From: an uncultured Nocardioidaceae bacterium
Lineage (GTDB): Bacteria > Actinomycetota > Actinomycetes > Propionibacteriales > Nocardioidaceae
Direction of reading: 5' to 3'
Assembly: GCA_902805845.1 (NCBI GenBank)
Contig: CADCUI010000001.1
Location: 1 to 64,000 of the forward strand
DNA length: 64,000 nucleotides
Shown here piece after piece: positions 47,827 through 55,959 of this stretch. Every line of letters begins with the position of its first letter. Position 1 is the stretch's first letter. The position numbers were made by a program, and so were the translations under genes. The notes under the pieces were generated by a model that searched no databases, was not told the origin of the DNA, and saw only the letters and a program-made list of their open reading frames with translations.

Positions 47827-49731
47827 CTAGGGCCGGCTCATGCCGCCCGCGTACGACGGAACGGCGCGCTCGACGAGCGACGGCGCACCCACTGCCGGCA
47901 GCGTGACCTGGAAAGAGCTGCCCTCGCCGAGCACCGACTCGACGAGCACCGACCCGCCGTGCCGCTCCGCGATCCGCTTGACGATCGCGAGCCCGAGCCC
48001 TGTCCCGGGCACCGCGTGCGCGTCGGGATTGGAGGAGCGGTTGAACTCCTCGAAGAGGTCGGCGAGGTCGGACTGAGCGATCCCGATCCCGGAATCGGTG
48101 CACCGGAGGACGACGTGGTCGCCCCGTGCGGCGACGCTCAGCGTCACCGCACCGCCAGGCCCGGTGAACTTCACCGCGTTGCCCACGAGGTTGCCCACGA
48201 GCCTCGCGAGCTCGAAGGAGTCGCCCGCGACCATCACCCCACGAGCAGCCGCCGAGGCGTCGAGGCCGACGCCCCTGCTCGTCGCCTGCACCTCGACCAT
48301 GTCGCACGCCTCGTGCACCAGGGCGCCCAGGTCCACCGGCACCGGCTCGAAGGGGCGGTGCGGGTCCTTGACCGTGGTCAGCAGCAACATGTCGTCGATG
48401 AGCTCCAGCAGTCGCCGGGCGTTGCGGTTGATGGCGCTGACGTGCCGGGTGGGGCCGCCGCTCGTTGCCTCGAGGAGCTCTCCGTAGCCGATGATCGCGG
48501 TGAGCGGTGTCTTCAGCTCGTGGGTGATGGTCGCGATCATCTCGCCCTTGTGCCGGTCGAGCTCGCGGAGCTCGGCGATCAGCTGGAGCTCCCGCTGGTG
48601 CAGCCTGGAGGCCTCGACTGCCCTGCCGAGCTCGCGCCCCACCTCGAGCGCCGCCTGGCACTCCTCCTCGGTCCAGCTCTCGGCCGGCCGGCCGCTGTCG
48701 GGCTCCGTGCGTGCCATCACGACATAGCCCAGACAGTCGCGTGCCGCGCCCACCGGCACCAGCATCACCGTGCCTCCGCCGAGAGCACGGAGCGGCTCGT
48801 CGATCACCGCGCGCTCCTCCTCGTCGAGGAACCCTTCGGTCGTGTCGCCGACCTCGGCGACGACACAAGTGCGTCTGAGTGGCCAGCAGGCCTGGGCGAC
48901 CCTGGCCGCAAGATCGCTCAGACGCGCGGAGGTAGGGGCACCGAGCCGACCCGCCAGATCGCCGGGCCAGGTGACCTGGTGGCCCACCGGTGCCGGGCCG
49001 TCCGGAGAACCCGCCCTTGCGGGGGCGAAGACCTCGAGCGCCAGCCAGTCGCAGGCGAACCCCTCGAGGAGTGGCGGGCAGCTGCGGACGAGCGCCGCTC
49101 CGAGGTCCGGTTCCCGACCGGTCGTCTCCAGGACTGTCCGCGTTGCGTTGGAGAGCCTGACCCGCTGTCGCAGTCGGCTCCGTTCCTGGGCGTGGTGGAC
49201 GGCGAGACCGGCCTGGACGGCGTACATCTCGAGGATCTGACGGCCGAAGGGGCCGGGCCGCCGGCCGTCGACGGGCAGGTCGACGTTGAGGACCCCGAGG
49301 AACTCGCCGGTCGGACCCTGCAGAAGGGCGTAGAGGGTGTCGAGCGGGTGCCAGGCGTCAGGCACGTCCAGCGGCTGCATCTCCGGCACCCAGCCGGTGC
49401 TGGCGTCCTCCGGCAGTCGGTCGTGGGGAAGGAAGCGCAGCGACCCCCAGGTGTCGGCGAGCTCGAACTCGTCGACGAACTCCTGGAGTGGAGCGCGGCT
49501 CCCGCGCATCGTTCGGCAGGCGTCCTCGTCACCGGCGGCAGCGAGCACGACCAGGTCGTCCTGGGCGTCGAGGCAGGAGATGACCGCCACCTGGAAGCCC
49601 AGGACATCGACGACGCCGGCGGCCACCGTCTGGAGGACCTCCTGGAGGTCCTGCACCGAGTGCACGGTCGTGATGAGGTCGTGCAGGCTCCGGAGCGCGT
49701 GGACCTCGCGCGACGTGCCGGCGCCTGCCAT
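47827..49731 (-). CDS. GAF-domain sensor histidine kinase
   Basis: A 634-residue soluble sensor kinase. Two GAF domains (about residues 20-170 and 210-370) precede a HisKA domain with TITHELKTPLTAIIGYGELLEA (phospho-acceptor His about residue 403) and a HATPase domain with NLVGNAVKFTGPGGAV (N box), DSGIGIAQSDLADLFEEF (G1/F) and PGTGLGLAIVKRIAERHGG (G2). No membrane span or response regulator is encoded nearby, so it is an orphan kinase probably sensing a cytosolic ligand. GGGAGGATCCC precedes the ATG; a TAGGCT hexamer lies about 37 nt upstream. Two small genes follow on the same strand. Confidence 0.92.
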   Translation of the reverse strand: MAGAGTSREVHALRSLHDLITTVHSVQDLQEVLQTVAAGVVDVLGFQVAVISCLDAQDDLVVLAAAGDEDACRTMRGSRAPLQEFVDEFELADTWGSLRFLPHDRLPEDASTGWVPEMQPLDVPDAWHPLDTLYALLQGPTGEFLGVLNVDLPVDGRRPGPFGRQILEMYAVQAGLAVHHAQERSRLRQRVRLSNATRTVLETTGREPDLGAALVRSCPPLLEGFACDWLALEVFAPARAGSPDGPAPVGHQVTWPGDLAGRLGAPTSARLSDLAARVAQACWPLRRTCVVAEVGDTTEGFLDEEERAVIDEPLRALGGGTVMLVPVGAARDCLGYVVMARTEPDSGRPAESWTEEECQAALEVGRELGRAVEASRLHQRELQLIAELRELDRHKGEMIATITHELKTPLTAIIGYGELLEATSGGPTRHVSAINRNARRLLELIDDMLLLTTVKDPHRPFEPVPVDLGALVHEACDMVEVQATSRGVGLDASAAARGVMVAGDSFELARLVGNLVGNAVKFTGPGGAVTLSVAARGDHVVLRCTDSGIGIAQSDLADLFEEFNRSSNPDAHAVPGTGLGLAIVKRIAERHGGSVLVESVLGEGSSFQVTLPAVGAPSLVERAVPSYAGGMSRP

Positions 49732-50016
49732 GGGATCCTCCCTCGGAACCGGGCCGAAGATGCGATCAGCCTAGAACCAGTCGGGAGCTGCTGCAGCGCT
49801 ACCAGGAAATTGTTCGAGGGTTGTTCACGTGGTGGGTGGTTGCCGACTCGGTCGGCTGGCGTTGGGGTACGGCGGCAGCAGCGTCGCCCGACGGTCGCTG
49901 TCGACGCCGTCACACTGGTTGTCACTGCCGCCCGGGCGCGGGGCTCCGCGTGAAGGGTCAGAAGGCGAGGCTGCGCACCGGGCGCGACGACCACCGATCC
50001 CCGAAGGAGTGCAGGG

Positions 50017-50580
50017 ATGGCCAGGCTGATCTACTCGGCGATCGCTTCGCTGGACGGCTACGTCGAGGACACGGCAGGCGCCTTCGACTGGTCGGCGCCC
50101 GACGACGAGGTGCTCGCCTTCGTCAACGACCTCGAGCGGCCGATCGGGACGTACCTCTACGGGCGACGCATGTACGAGACGATGACGTACTGGGAGACCG
50201 CGAGCGTCGACGCCCAGACCGAGCCGGAGCGCGACTTCGCGCGGATCTGGCGAGCGGCCGAGAAGATCGTCTATTCACGCACCCTGCCGGCGCCGACGAC
50301 CGTCCACACGCGCCTCGAGCGCAGCTTCGACCAGGCCGACGTACGGCGGCTCAAGCAGTCGTCGACGAGCGACCTCTCGATCGGCGGCGCCGACCTCGCC
50401 GGCCAGGCGCTGGCCGTCGGGCTCGTCGATGAGTGCCAGGTCTTCCTCGGCCCGATCGCGATCGGCGGCGGCAAGCCGGTCTTCCCGCTCGGTGTCCGCC
50501 TACGCCTCGAGCTGCTCGACGAGCACCGCTTCAGCGGCGGCACGGTCGGCCTTCGTTACGCAGTGCTCCCGGCGGAGTGA
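50017..50580 (+). CDS. Dihydrofolate reductase-like (RibD C-terminal) protein
   Basis: A 187-residue protein of the RibD C-terminal/DHFR-like superfamily. ARLIYSAIASLDGYVEDTAGAFDWSAP opens the family, with LYGRRMYETMTYWE and the later SIGGADLAGQALAVGLVDECQVFLGPI characteristic of YyaP/YwjB-type reductases. It binds NADPH by a DHFR-like fold; the substrate is unknown and true dihydrofolate reductase activity is doubtful. AAGGAGTGCAGGG lies before the ATG. The 285 nt upstream hold no clear gene; I saw only repeats of short G/T-rich words and no promoter I would defend. Confidence 0.85.
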   Translation: MARLIYSAIASLDGYVEDTAGAFDWSAPDDEVLAFVNDLERPIGTYLYGRRMYETMTYWETASVDAQTEPERDFARIWRAAEKIVYSRTLPAPTTVHTRLERSFDQADVRRLKQSSTSDLSIGGADLAGQALAVGLVDECQVFLGPIAIGGGKPVFPLGVRLRLELLDEHRFSGGTVGLRYAVLPAE

Positions 50581-50596
50581 CCAGCGACCTGAGTCC

Positions 50597-50616
50597 CCGG
50601 TTCGAGGTGGAACCGG
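50597..50616. terminator. Hairpin between the reductase gene and dnaB
   Basis: CCGGTTC pairs with GAACCGG around a 6-nt loop in the 97-nt convergent gap. No T tract follows. It may end either transcript, but the call is tentative. Confidence 0.35.
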
Positions 50617-50677
50617 TGACCGCTCGGGCTTTCGCGGATGTCAGACTCACCAGGTCCGCTGCATCTCGACACGTGGG

Positions 50678-52096
50678 TCAGCCGTGGGCCATGTCGACGA
50701 AGCGGGAGTAGTGGCCCTGGAAGGCGACGACGACATCGCGGGTCGGCCCGTTGCGGTGCTTGGCCACGATGAGGTCGGCCTCGCCTGGCCGCGTCGACTC
50801 CTTCTCGTAGACGTCCTCGCGGTGCAGCAGGACCACCATGTCGGCGTCCTGCTCCAGCGAACCGCTCTCCCGGAGGTCGGAGAGCATCGGCCGCTTGTCG
50901 GCGCGCTGCTCCGGCCCACGGTTGAGCTGGGAGAGGGCGACCACGGGGACCTCGAGCTCCTTGGCCAGCAGCTTGATCTGACGGGAGAACTCCGAGACCT
51001 CCAGCTGCCGCGACTCCACCTTCTTGCCCGAGGTCATCAGCTGCATGTAGTCGATGACGATCAGCTTGAGGTCGTGGCGCTGCTTGAGCCGCCGAGCCTT
51101 CGCGCGGATCTCCATCATCGTCATGTTCGGGCTGTCGTCGATGAAGAGCGGCGCGGTGGACACCTCGCTCATCTTGCGGGCGAGCTTCTGCCAGTCGTCG
51201 TCGCTCATGTGGCCGTTGCGCATGTGGTTGAGCGGGATCTTCGCCTCGGCCGACAGCAGCCGCATGGTGATCTCGTTGCGGGTCATCTCGAGGCTGAAGA
51301 TGACCGAGGTCATGTTGTGGTGGATGCTGGCTGCCCGGCACAGGTCCAGTGCCAGCGTGGACTTGCCGACGGCGGGACGTGCCGCAACGATCACCATCTG
51401 CCCGCCGTGGAGGCCGTTGGTCAGCTCGTCGAGGTCGGCGAAGCCGGTGGGCACCCCGCTCATCTCGCCACCGCGGTTGGAGATCGCCTCGATCTCGTCG
51501 AGGGTGGCCTCCATGATCGCGCTGAGCGGGGCGTAGTCCTCCGAGGTCCGCTTGTCGGTGACCTGGTAGACCTCCTGCTGTGCGGCGTCGACCACGTCGT
51601 CGACCAGCCCCTCGCCGGCGTACCCCATCTGCGCGATCCGGGTGCCGGCGTTCACCAGTCGCCGGAGGATCGCCTTCTCCCGGACGATCTCGGCGTAGTA
51701 GGACGCGTTGGCCGCGATGGGCACCGAGGCCGAGAGCGTGTGGAGGTAGGGCGCGCCGCCGACGCGCACCAGCTCCCCGCGGCGCCCCAGCTCGGCGGCG
51801 GTGGTGACCGGGTCGACGGGCTCGCCACGGCCGTAGAGCTCGATGACCGCGTCGAAGATGGTCTCGTGTGCGGGACGGTAGAAGTCAGCGCCGCGGATCG
51901 TCTCGATGACGTCGGCGATCGCGTCCTTGCTCAGCAGCATCGACCCCAGCACCGACTGCTCCGCAGCGTTGTCCTGGGGCGGCATCCGGTCCTCGGGTCG
52001 GGCCGTGACCGTCGCGGCGAAACCGGCGACCTCGGGATCCCAGGGCTGCGCCCCGAACACCGGTCCCGGACCCCCGGAGTGCTCTGCGACGCTCAT
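50678..52096 (-). CDS. dnaB: Replicative DNA helicase DnaB
   Basis: A 472-residue hexameric replicative helicase that unwinds DNA ahead of the replication fork. The N-terminal domain (about residues 30-160) starts with PPQDNAAEQSVLGSMLLS; the RecA-like domain carries Walker A in VIVAARPAVGKSTLALDL, Walker B in KLIVIDYMQLMTS, LSQLNRGPEQRADKRPMLSDLRESGSLEQDAD and the arginine-finger region near SGSLEQDADMVVLLHR. No intein is inserted. ATG at 52096 is chosen for GGAAGGA 6 nt upstream; an ATG 17 codons further upstream is unlikely. It is preceded by a DnaA-box-like cluster. Confidence 0.97.
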   Translation of the reverse strand: MSVAEHSGGPGPVFGAQPWDPEVAGFAATVTARPEDRMPPQDNAAEQSVLGSMLLSKDAIADVIETIRGADFYRPAHETIFDAVIELYGRGEPVDPVTTAAELGRRGELVRVGGAPYLHTLSASVPIAANASYYAEIVREKAILRRLVNAGTRIAQMGYAGEGLVDDVVDAAQQEVYQVTDKRTSEDYAPLSAIMEATLDEIEAISNRGGEMSGVPTGFADLDELTNGLHGGQMVIVAARPAVGKSTLALDLCRAASIHHNMTSVIFSLEMTRNEITMRLLSAEAKIPLNHMRNGHMSDDDWQKLARKMSEVSTAPLFIDDSPNMTMMEIRAKARRLKQRHDLKLIVIDYMQLMTSGKKVESRQLEVSEFSRQIKLLAKELEVPVVALSQLNRGPEQRADKRPMLSDLRESGSLEQDADMVVLLHREDVYEKESTRPGEADLIVAKHRNGPTRDVVVAFQGHYSRFVDMAHG

Positions 52097-52257
52097 CCGC
52101 TGTCCTTCCCTGCCGACCCCTGGAACGGTAGGGGCGGCCACCGACAAAGCCGGGGAAGGTGCCTCCCCAGCGCTCCGGGGAGGTGATCGCCCCGGCGCCA
52201 GACTGGGACGCTACTGGCGGCCGCGGGGAAGGTGCGAGTCCCTCCTCCACAGGGTCC

Positions 52258-52266
52258 TGTGGATAA
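52258..52266 (-). promoter_or_regulatory. DnaA-box sequence TTATCCACA upstream of dnaB
   Basis: Perfect TTATCCACA on the minus strand in the 470-nt dnaB-MATE gap. One-mismatch relatives occur at 52323-52331 (TTCTCCACA, minus) and 52502-52510 (TTGTGCACA, plus), plus several two-mismatch copies. The rest of the gap 52097-52566 holds no gene that I can support; both flanking genes would be transcribed away from it. Confidence 0.5.
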
Positions 52267-52552
52267 CCGGGACCGCCGTGTGGAACACGCCGGACAACGT
52301 GTGCAAGGGCTGTTCACACACCTGTGGAGAAGGCCTGTGAGTTTCCGTGATCACCCCGCTGACCTGCGCAAACTGATTCCACGGCTGTGCACTCAAGAAA
52401 AGTTTCGGCGCGTCGCGCGTCCGCCGGGGGCCGTGACCAAGGTCCCGTCGAGGTCCCGGTCCCGGTTTCGGACCGACGCACGATCCACAACCGGGCGGCA
52501 GTTGTGCACAGGGTGCCTCCCTTACCTCGCCGGCCCATACCGTGGCAATAGG

Positions 52553-52558
52553 TAGGGT
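52553..52558 (+). promoter_or_regulatory. -10 hexamer TAGGGT before the MATE gene
   Basis: TAGGGT ends 8 nt before the GTG start at 52567; no ribosome site is visible between. Confidence 0.4.
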
Positions 52559-52566
52559 GACCGATC

Positions 52567-53931
52567 GTGCGAGCCGGCCGCAGGGGCGACCTCCGGCGTG
52601 TCGACCGGGAGATCATCGGCTTGGCGGTGCCGGCGTTCCTCGCGCTGGTGGCCGAGCCGCTCTTCCTGCTCGCCGACGCCGCGGTCGTCGGGCACCTCGG
52701 GACCACGGAGCTCGCGGGGCTGGGCATCGCGTCGGTCGTCGTCCGCGCCGCCGTCGGGCTCTGCGTCTTCCTCGCCTACGGGACCACCGCTGCCGTCGCC
52801 CGTCAGGTCGGTGCGGGCCAACGCCGCCGGGCGCTGCGCCAGGGGGTGGACGGCCTCTGGCTCGCCGCGCTGGTCGGCCTCGTCCTCAGTGCGGCCGGGC
52901 TCGTCCTGACCGGACCGGTGGTGGACTGGTTCGGGGCGAACGGGCCGGTGACCGAGGCAGCGGTGACGTACCTGCGGATCGCCTGGCTCGGCGTCACGCC
53001 GATGCTGCTCGTGCTGGCAGCGACCGGGGTGCTGCGCGGGCTGCACGACACCCGCACGCCCCTGCGGGTGGCCGTGGCGGCCAACCTGGCCAACATCGCG
53101 TTCAACGTCGCCTTCGTCTACGGCCTCGACCTCGGCATCGCCGGTTCCGCGTGGGGCACCGACCTGGCCCAGCTGGGGGCGGCCGTCGTGCTGGTCGCGG
53201 TGGTGGTCCGGCTCGCACGCCGCGAGGGCGCCGTCCTGCGCCCCGACCCCGCGGGGGTACGACGCTCCGCGCGGGCCGGCGGCCCGTTGCTGGTGCGCAC
53301 CGCCAGTCTTCAGGCCAGCCTGGTGGCCACCACCTGGTGCGCCGCGGGGTTGGGCGCGACTGCCGTCGCGACGCACCAGCTCGCCATCGCCGTGTGGTCG
53401 TTCCTCGCCTACGCGCTCGACGCCGTGGCCATCGCCGCCCAGGCGATCATCGGCAGGGCCCTCGGCGCGGGCGACCTGGCCCATGTCCGGGAGTCGACCG
53501 AGCGTGTCGTCCGCATCGGTCTGGTGAGTGGCGTGGTGACCGGTCTGGCCCTCGCGGTCACGGCGCCGATCCTCGGCCCCCTCTTCACCGACGACCCCGA
53601 CGTCGTCAGCCTCCTCGGCGCAGTGCTGCTGGTGGCGGCCCTGTTCCAGCCGGTCGCCGGGGTGGTGTTCGTGCTCGACGGCGTGCTCATCGGCGCCGGC
53701 GACGGGCGCTACCTGGCCGTCGCGGGGTCGCTGGTCACCGCTCTCTTCGTGCCGGTCGCGGTGCTCACCGTGCGGCTGGGGCCGACCGGGGAGCGGCCGG
53801 CGCTGTTGGCCCTGTGGGCGGTGTTCGGGCTGGTCTTCATCGGTGGCAGGGCCGTGGTGCTGCTGCGACGGGCGCGGGGAGACCTGTGGATGGTGGCAGG
53901 CGCCGGGGACGACGAAAGCCGCCTCCGGTAG
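52567..53931 (+). CDS. MATE-family efflux transporter (DinF-like)
   Basis: A 454-residue multidrug and toxin extrusion protein with twelve predicted spans in two homologous halves. REIIGLAVPAFLALVAEPLFLLADAAVVGHLGTTELAGLGIAS at the N-terminus and the repeat TASLQASLVATTWCAAGLGATAVATHQ after the midpoint are the DinF/MATE markers, and LRGLHDTRTPLRVAVAANLANIAFN is also conserved. It would export drugs or metabolites using a proton or sodium gradient. GTG start. It sits between rplI and dnaB, which are adjacent in many actinobacteria, and ends in a strong terminator overlapping its stop codon. Confidence 0.9.
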   Translation: MRAGRRGDLRRVDREIIGLAVPAFLALVAEPLFLLADAAVVGHLGTTELAGLGIASVVVRAAVGLCVFLAYGTTAAVARQVGAGQRRRALRQGVDGLWLAALVGLVLSAAGLVLTGPVVDWFGANGPVTEAAVTYLRIAWLGVTPMLLVLAATGVLRGLHDTRTPLRVAVAANLANIAFNVAFVYGLDLGIAGSAWGTDLAQLGAAVVLVAVVVRLARREGAVLRPDPAGVRRSARAGGPLLVRTASLQASLVATTWCAAGLGATAVATHQLAIAVWSFLAYALDAVAIAAQAIIGRALGAGDLAHVRESTERVVRIGLVSGVVTGLALAVTAPILGPLFTDDPDVVSLLGAVLLVAALFQPVAGVVFVLDGVLIGAGDGRYLAVAGSLVTALFVPVAVLTVRLGPTGERPALLALWAVFGLVFIGGRAVVLLRRARGDLWMVAGAGDDESRLR

Positions 53932-53945
53932 TCCGGAGGCGGCTT
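53916..53945. terminator. Bidirectional terminator between MATE and rplI
   Basis: AAGCCGCCTCCGG pairs perfectly with CCGGAGGCGGCTT (13 bp) around a TAGT loop that contains the MATE stop codon; A and T residues flank the stem, so it works in either direction. Confidence 0.85.
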
Positions 53946-53962
53946 CCGAGGGATCGGGATCG

Positions 53963-54418
53963 TCAGGCCGCCACCACGTTGAGGCGGACGGTGGCCGCCA
54001 CCTCGTCGTGGACCTTGACGGTGACCTCATGGCTGCCGAGGGACTTGATCGGGTTGCCGACAAGGATCTTCCGCTTGTCGACGACCCCGTCGGCGCCGCC
54101 GACGGCTGCATTGATCGCGTCGGCGATGTCCGACACGGTCACCGCCCCGAACAATCTGCCGCCCTCGCCGGCGCGCACCGGCACGTCGACCTCACGGCCC
54201 TCGAGGCGGGCCCTGATCTCCTCGGCCTTGCCCAGGTCACGCACCTCGCGGGCGCCGCGGGCAGCCTTGATCGAGTCGATCTGCTTCTCACCGCCGCGCG
54301 TCCAGCGGATCGCGAACCCACGCGGCACGAGGAAGTTGCGGCCGTAGCCGTCCTTGACCTCGACCACGTCACCGGGGGCGCCGAGGCCCGTGACCTCCTG
54401 GGTCAGGATGAGCTTCAT
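53963..54418 (-). CDS. rplI: 50S ribosomal protein L9
   Basis: A 151-residue L9. The N-terminal domain [36 protein letters not shown] is the family signature; a long connecting helix ([29 protein letters not shown]) and the C-terminal domain with [19 protein letters not shown] follow. Slightly longer connector than E. coli. It binds 23S rRNA at the base of the L1 stalk. Last gene of the rpsF-ssb-rpsR-rplI unit, 13 nt after rpsR, and terminated by the hairpin shared with the MATE gene. Confidence 0.97.
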   Translation of the reverse strand: MKLILTQEVTGLGAPGDVVEVKDGYGRNFLVPRGFAIRWTRGGEKQIDSIKAARGAREVRDLGKAEEIRARLEGREVDVPVRAGEGGRLFGAVTVSDIADAINAAVGGADGVVDKRKILVGNPIKSLGSHEVTVKVHDEVAATVRLNVVAA

Positions 54419-54431
54419 CGTCGGTCCCCTC

Positions 54432-54668
54432 TCAGCGCGCGGTCGAGGTGTAGGGCAGAAGTGCGACCTCACGGGCGTTCTTCACCGCGATGGCGACGTC
54501 ACGCTGGTGCTGCACGCAGTTGCCCGTCACCCGGCGGGCCCGGATCTTCCCACGGTCGGAGATGAACTTGCGCAGCAGCGCGGTGTCCTTGTAGTCGACG
54601 TAGGCGGTCTTGTCCTTGCAGAACTGACAAACCTTCTTCTTGGGCTTGCGCAGAACCGGCTTGGCCAT
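54432..54668 (-). CDS. rpsR: 30S ribosomal protein S18, zinc-motif form
   Basis: A 78-residue S18. [41 protein letters not shown] is the diagnostic core. Cys14 and Cys17, with Cys51 and His54 (NCVQHQ), form a CxxC...CxxH zinc ribbon, so this is the C+ (zinc) form; actinobacteria often carry a second, zinc-free S18 elsewhere for zinc shortage. It binds S6 on the 30S platform. The gap to ssb is 86 nt. Good purine ribosome site before the ATG. Confidence 0.96.
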   Translation of the reverse strand: MAKPVLRKPKKKVCQFCKDKTAYVDYKDTALLRKFISDRGKIRARRVTGNCVQHQRDVAIAVKNAREVALLPYTSTAR

Positions 54669-54754
54669 TGTGGTGCTCCTTCAGTGAGCCCGGGCTGTGC
54701 CGATGGTGAGCCCGGAATGGATGTCGTGTGATCTGGTCGGAACGGCCGTTCGCG

Positions 54755-55330
54755 TCAGAACGGGGGCTCGTCGGCGGCCGCCGGACCGCTGGAGGCCCAC
54801 GGGTCGCCCTGGCTGGTCTGCTGGCCACCGGCCTGACCGCCCTGCTGACCGCCCCAGGAACCCCCGCCCTGCTGACCGCCGCCGGACTGGCCGGCGTTGG
54901 CCCAGGGGTCGTCCCCGCCGCCGCCGCTGCCACCCCACGAGCCGCCACCGCCGCCGGTGCCCGAGCGGCTGGTCTTGCTGACCTTGGCGGTTGCGTACTT
55001 CAGGCTGGGCCCGACCTCGTCGACGTCGATCTCGAAGACCGTGCGCTTCTCGCCCTCACGGGTCTCGTAGCTACGGGCCTTGAGCCGTCCCGACACGATG
55101 ACCCGCATCCCGCGGACCAGCGACTCGGCGGCGTTCTCCGCAGCCTGGCGCCAGACCGAGCAGTTGAGGAACAGCGCTTCGCCGTCCTTCCACTCGTTCG
55201 TCTGCTTGTCGAACGTGCGCGGGGTGCTGGCGACGGTGAAGTTCGCGACAGCCGCCCCGGACGGGGTGAAGCGGAGCTCGGGGTCAGCGGTGAGGTTGCC
55301 GATGACGGTGATCGGGGTTTCGCCTGCCAT
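54755..55330 (-). CDS. ssb: Single-stranded DNA-binding protein
   Basis: A 191-residue SSB. The OB fold (about residues 1-120) has [29 protein letters not shown] and [28 protein letters not shown] with conserved Trp and aromatic residues; the linker is Gly/Gln/Ser-rich and holds two imperfect [14 protein letters not shown] copies; the tail is DEPPF, the acidic tip that recruits repair and replication proteins. It coats single strands at the fork, matching its neighbours dnaB and ribosomal genes. Length is typical of actinobacteria. Confidence 0.97.
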   Translation of the reverse strand: MAGETPITVIGNLTADPELRFTPSGAAVANFTVASTPRTFDKQTNEWKDGEALFLNCSVWRQAAENAAESLVRGMRVIVSGRLKARSYETREGEKRTVFEIDVDEVGPSLKYATAKVSKTSRSGTGGGGGSWGGSGGGGDDPWANAGQSGGGQQGGGSWGGQQGGQAGGQQTSQGDPWASSGPAAADEPPF

Positions 55331-55414
55331 GGGTGACTCCTCGGGGAGAGGACCAGGTGGTCCGTGTCGTGGCGACCGTAGTGAGGGGCACCGACAGAGC
55401 GGCGCCGGGACGGG

Positions 55415-55705
55415 TCAGCGGACGTCGGGGCGGATGACCTTCGTGCGCAGCACCGACTCGTTCAGCGTGAGCTGACGGTCGAGCTCCTTGACGGTCGCCG
55501 GCTCCGCACGCAGGTCGACGACGGCGTAGATGCCCTCGGCGTTCTTGTCGATCTCGTAGGCCAGGCGACGCTTGCCCCACACATCGACACTCTCGACCTG
55601 CCCGCCGTCCTGCCGGACGACGTTGAGGTAGGTGTCGAGGGACGGGGCGACCGTGCGCTCGTCGAGGCTCGGGTCGAGGATGACCATCACTTCATAGGTA
55701 CGCAA
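55415..55705 (-). CDS. rpsF: 30S ribosomal protein S6
   Basis: A 96-residue S6: [48 protein letters not shown] and [14 protein letters not shown] are family lines. The start is a TTG (55703-55705), since it is in place at the normal S6 N-terminus (LRTYEVMV) and AAGGAGGT lies 10 nt upstream; no ATG or GTG precedes it in frame. It pairs with S18. First gene of the rpsF-ssb-rpsR-rplI unit, with a hairpin in the leader. Confidence 0.95.
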   Translation of the reverse strand: MRTYEVMVILDPSLDERTVAPSLDTYLNVVRQDGGQVESVDVWGKRRLAYEIDKNAEGIYAVVDLRAEPATVKELDRQLTLNESVLRTKVIRPDVR

Positions 55706-55735
55706 AGCAGTTCCCACCTCCTTCGGACTCAGGCG

Positions 55736-55754
55736 GCCACGGTCGTTCCGTGGC
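55736..55754 (-). promoter_or_regulatory. Leader hairpin of rpsF
   Basis: GCCACGG pairs perfectly with CCGTGGC around a 5-nt loop, 32 nt upstream of the rpsF start and just before the ribosome site. In other bacteria S6:S18 binds a leader structure of this kind containing CCG; whether this is such an autoregulatory element is inference. Confidence 0.4.
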
Positions 55755-55946
55755 AGGAGGGCTGTTGCGTCCGGCGTACCGAGACCCTGGAGGGGGGTGC
55801 GCCGGTCCGTCGACCTGCTGCCAGTGGTGACCTCGCAGGCGGCGGACACCTCAGGCTATCAGCGCACCCAGGCCCTTCCGAAATCGTCGTCCACAGGGGT
55901 CGGCCCCGCCCCGCGGATCGCGGACAAGGCGTGGCTCCGGGCGTCA

Positions 55947-55952
55947 TAGCCT
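55947..55952 (+). promoter_or_regulatory. -10 hexamer TAGCCT, leaderless start of nfo
   Basis: TAGCCT ends 7 nt before the ATG at 55960; the region upstream to 55706 is shared with the divergent rpsF leader and shows no other clear signal. Confidence 0.45.
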
Positions 55953-55959
55953 GGACGCC

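Noticed and set aside
50599-50614. GGTTCGAGGTGGAACC resembling a tRNA T-arm
   Set aside because: No acceptor, D or anticodon arms can be folded around it; it is simply a 7-bp hairpin in a convergent gap.
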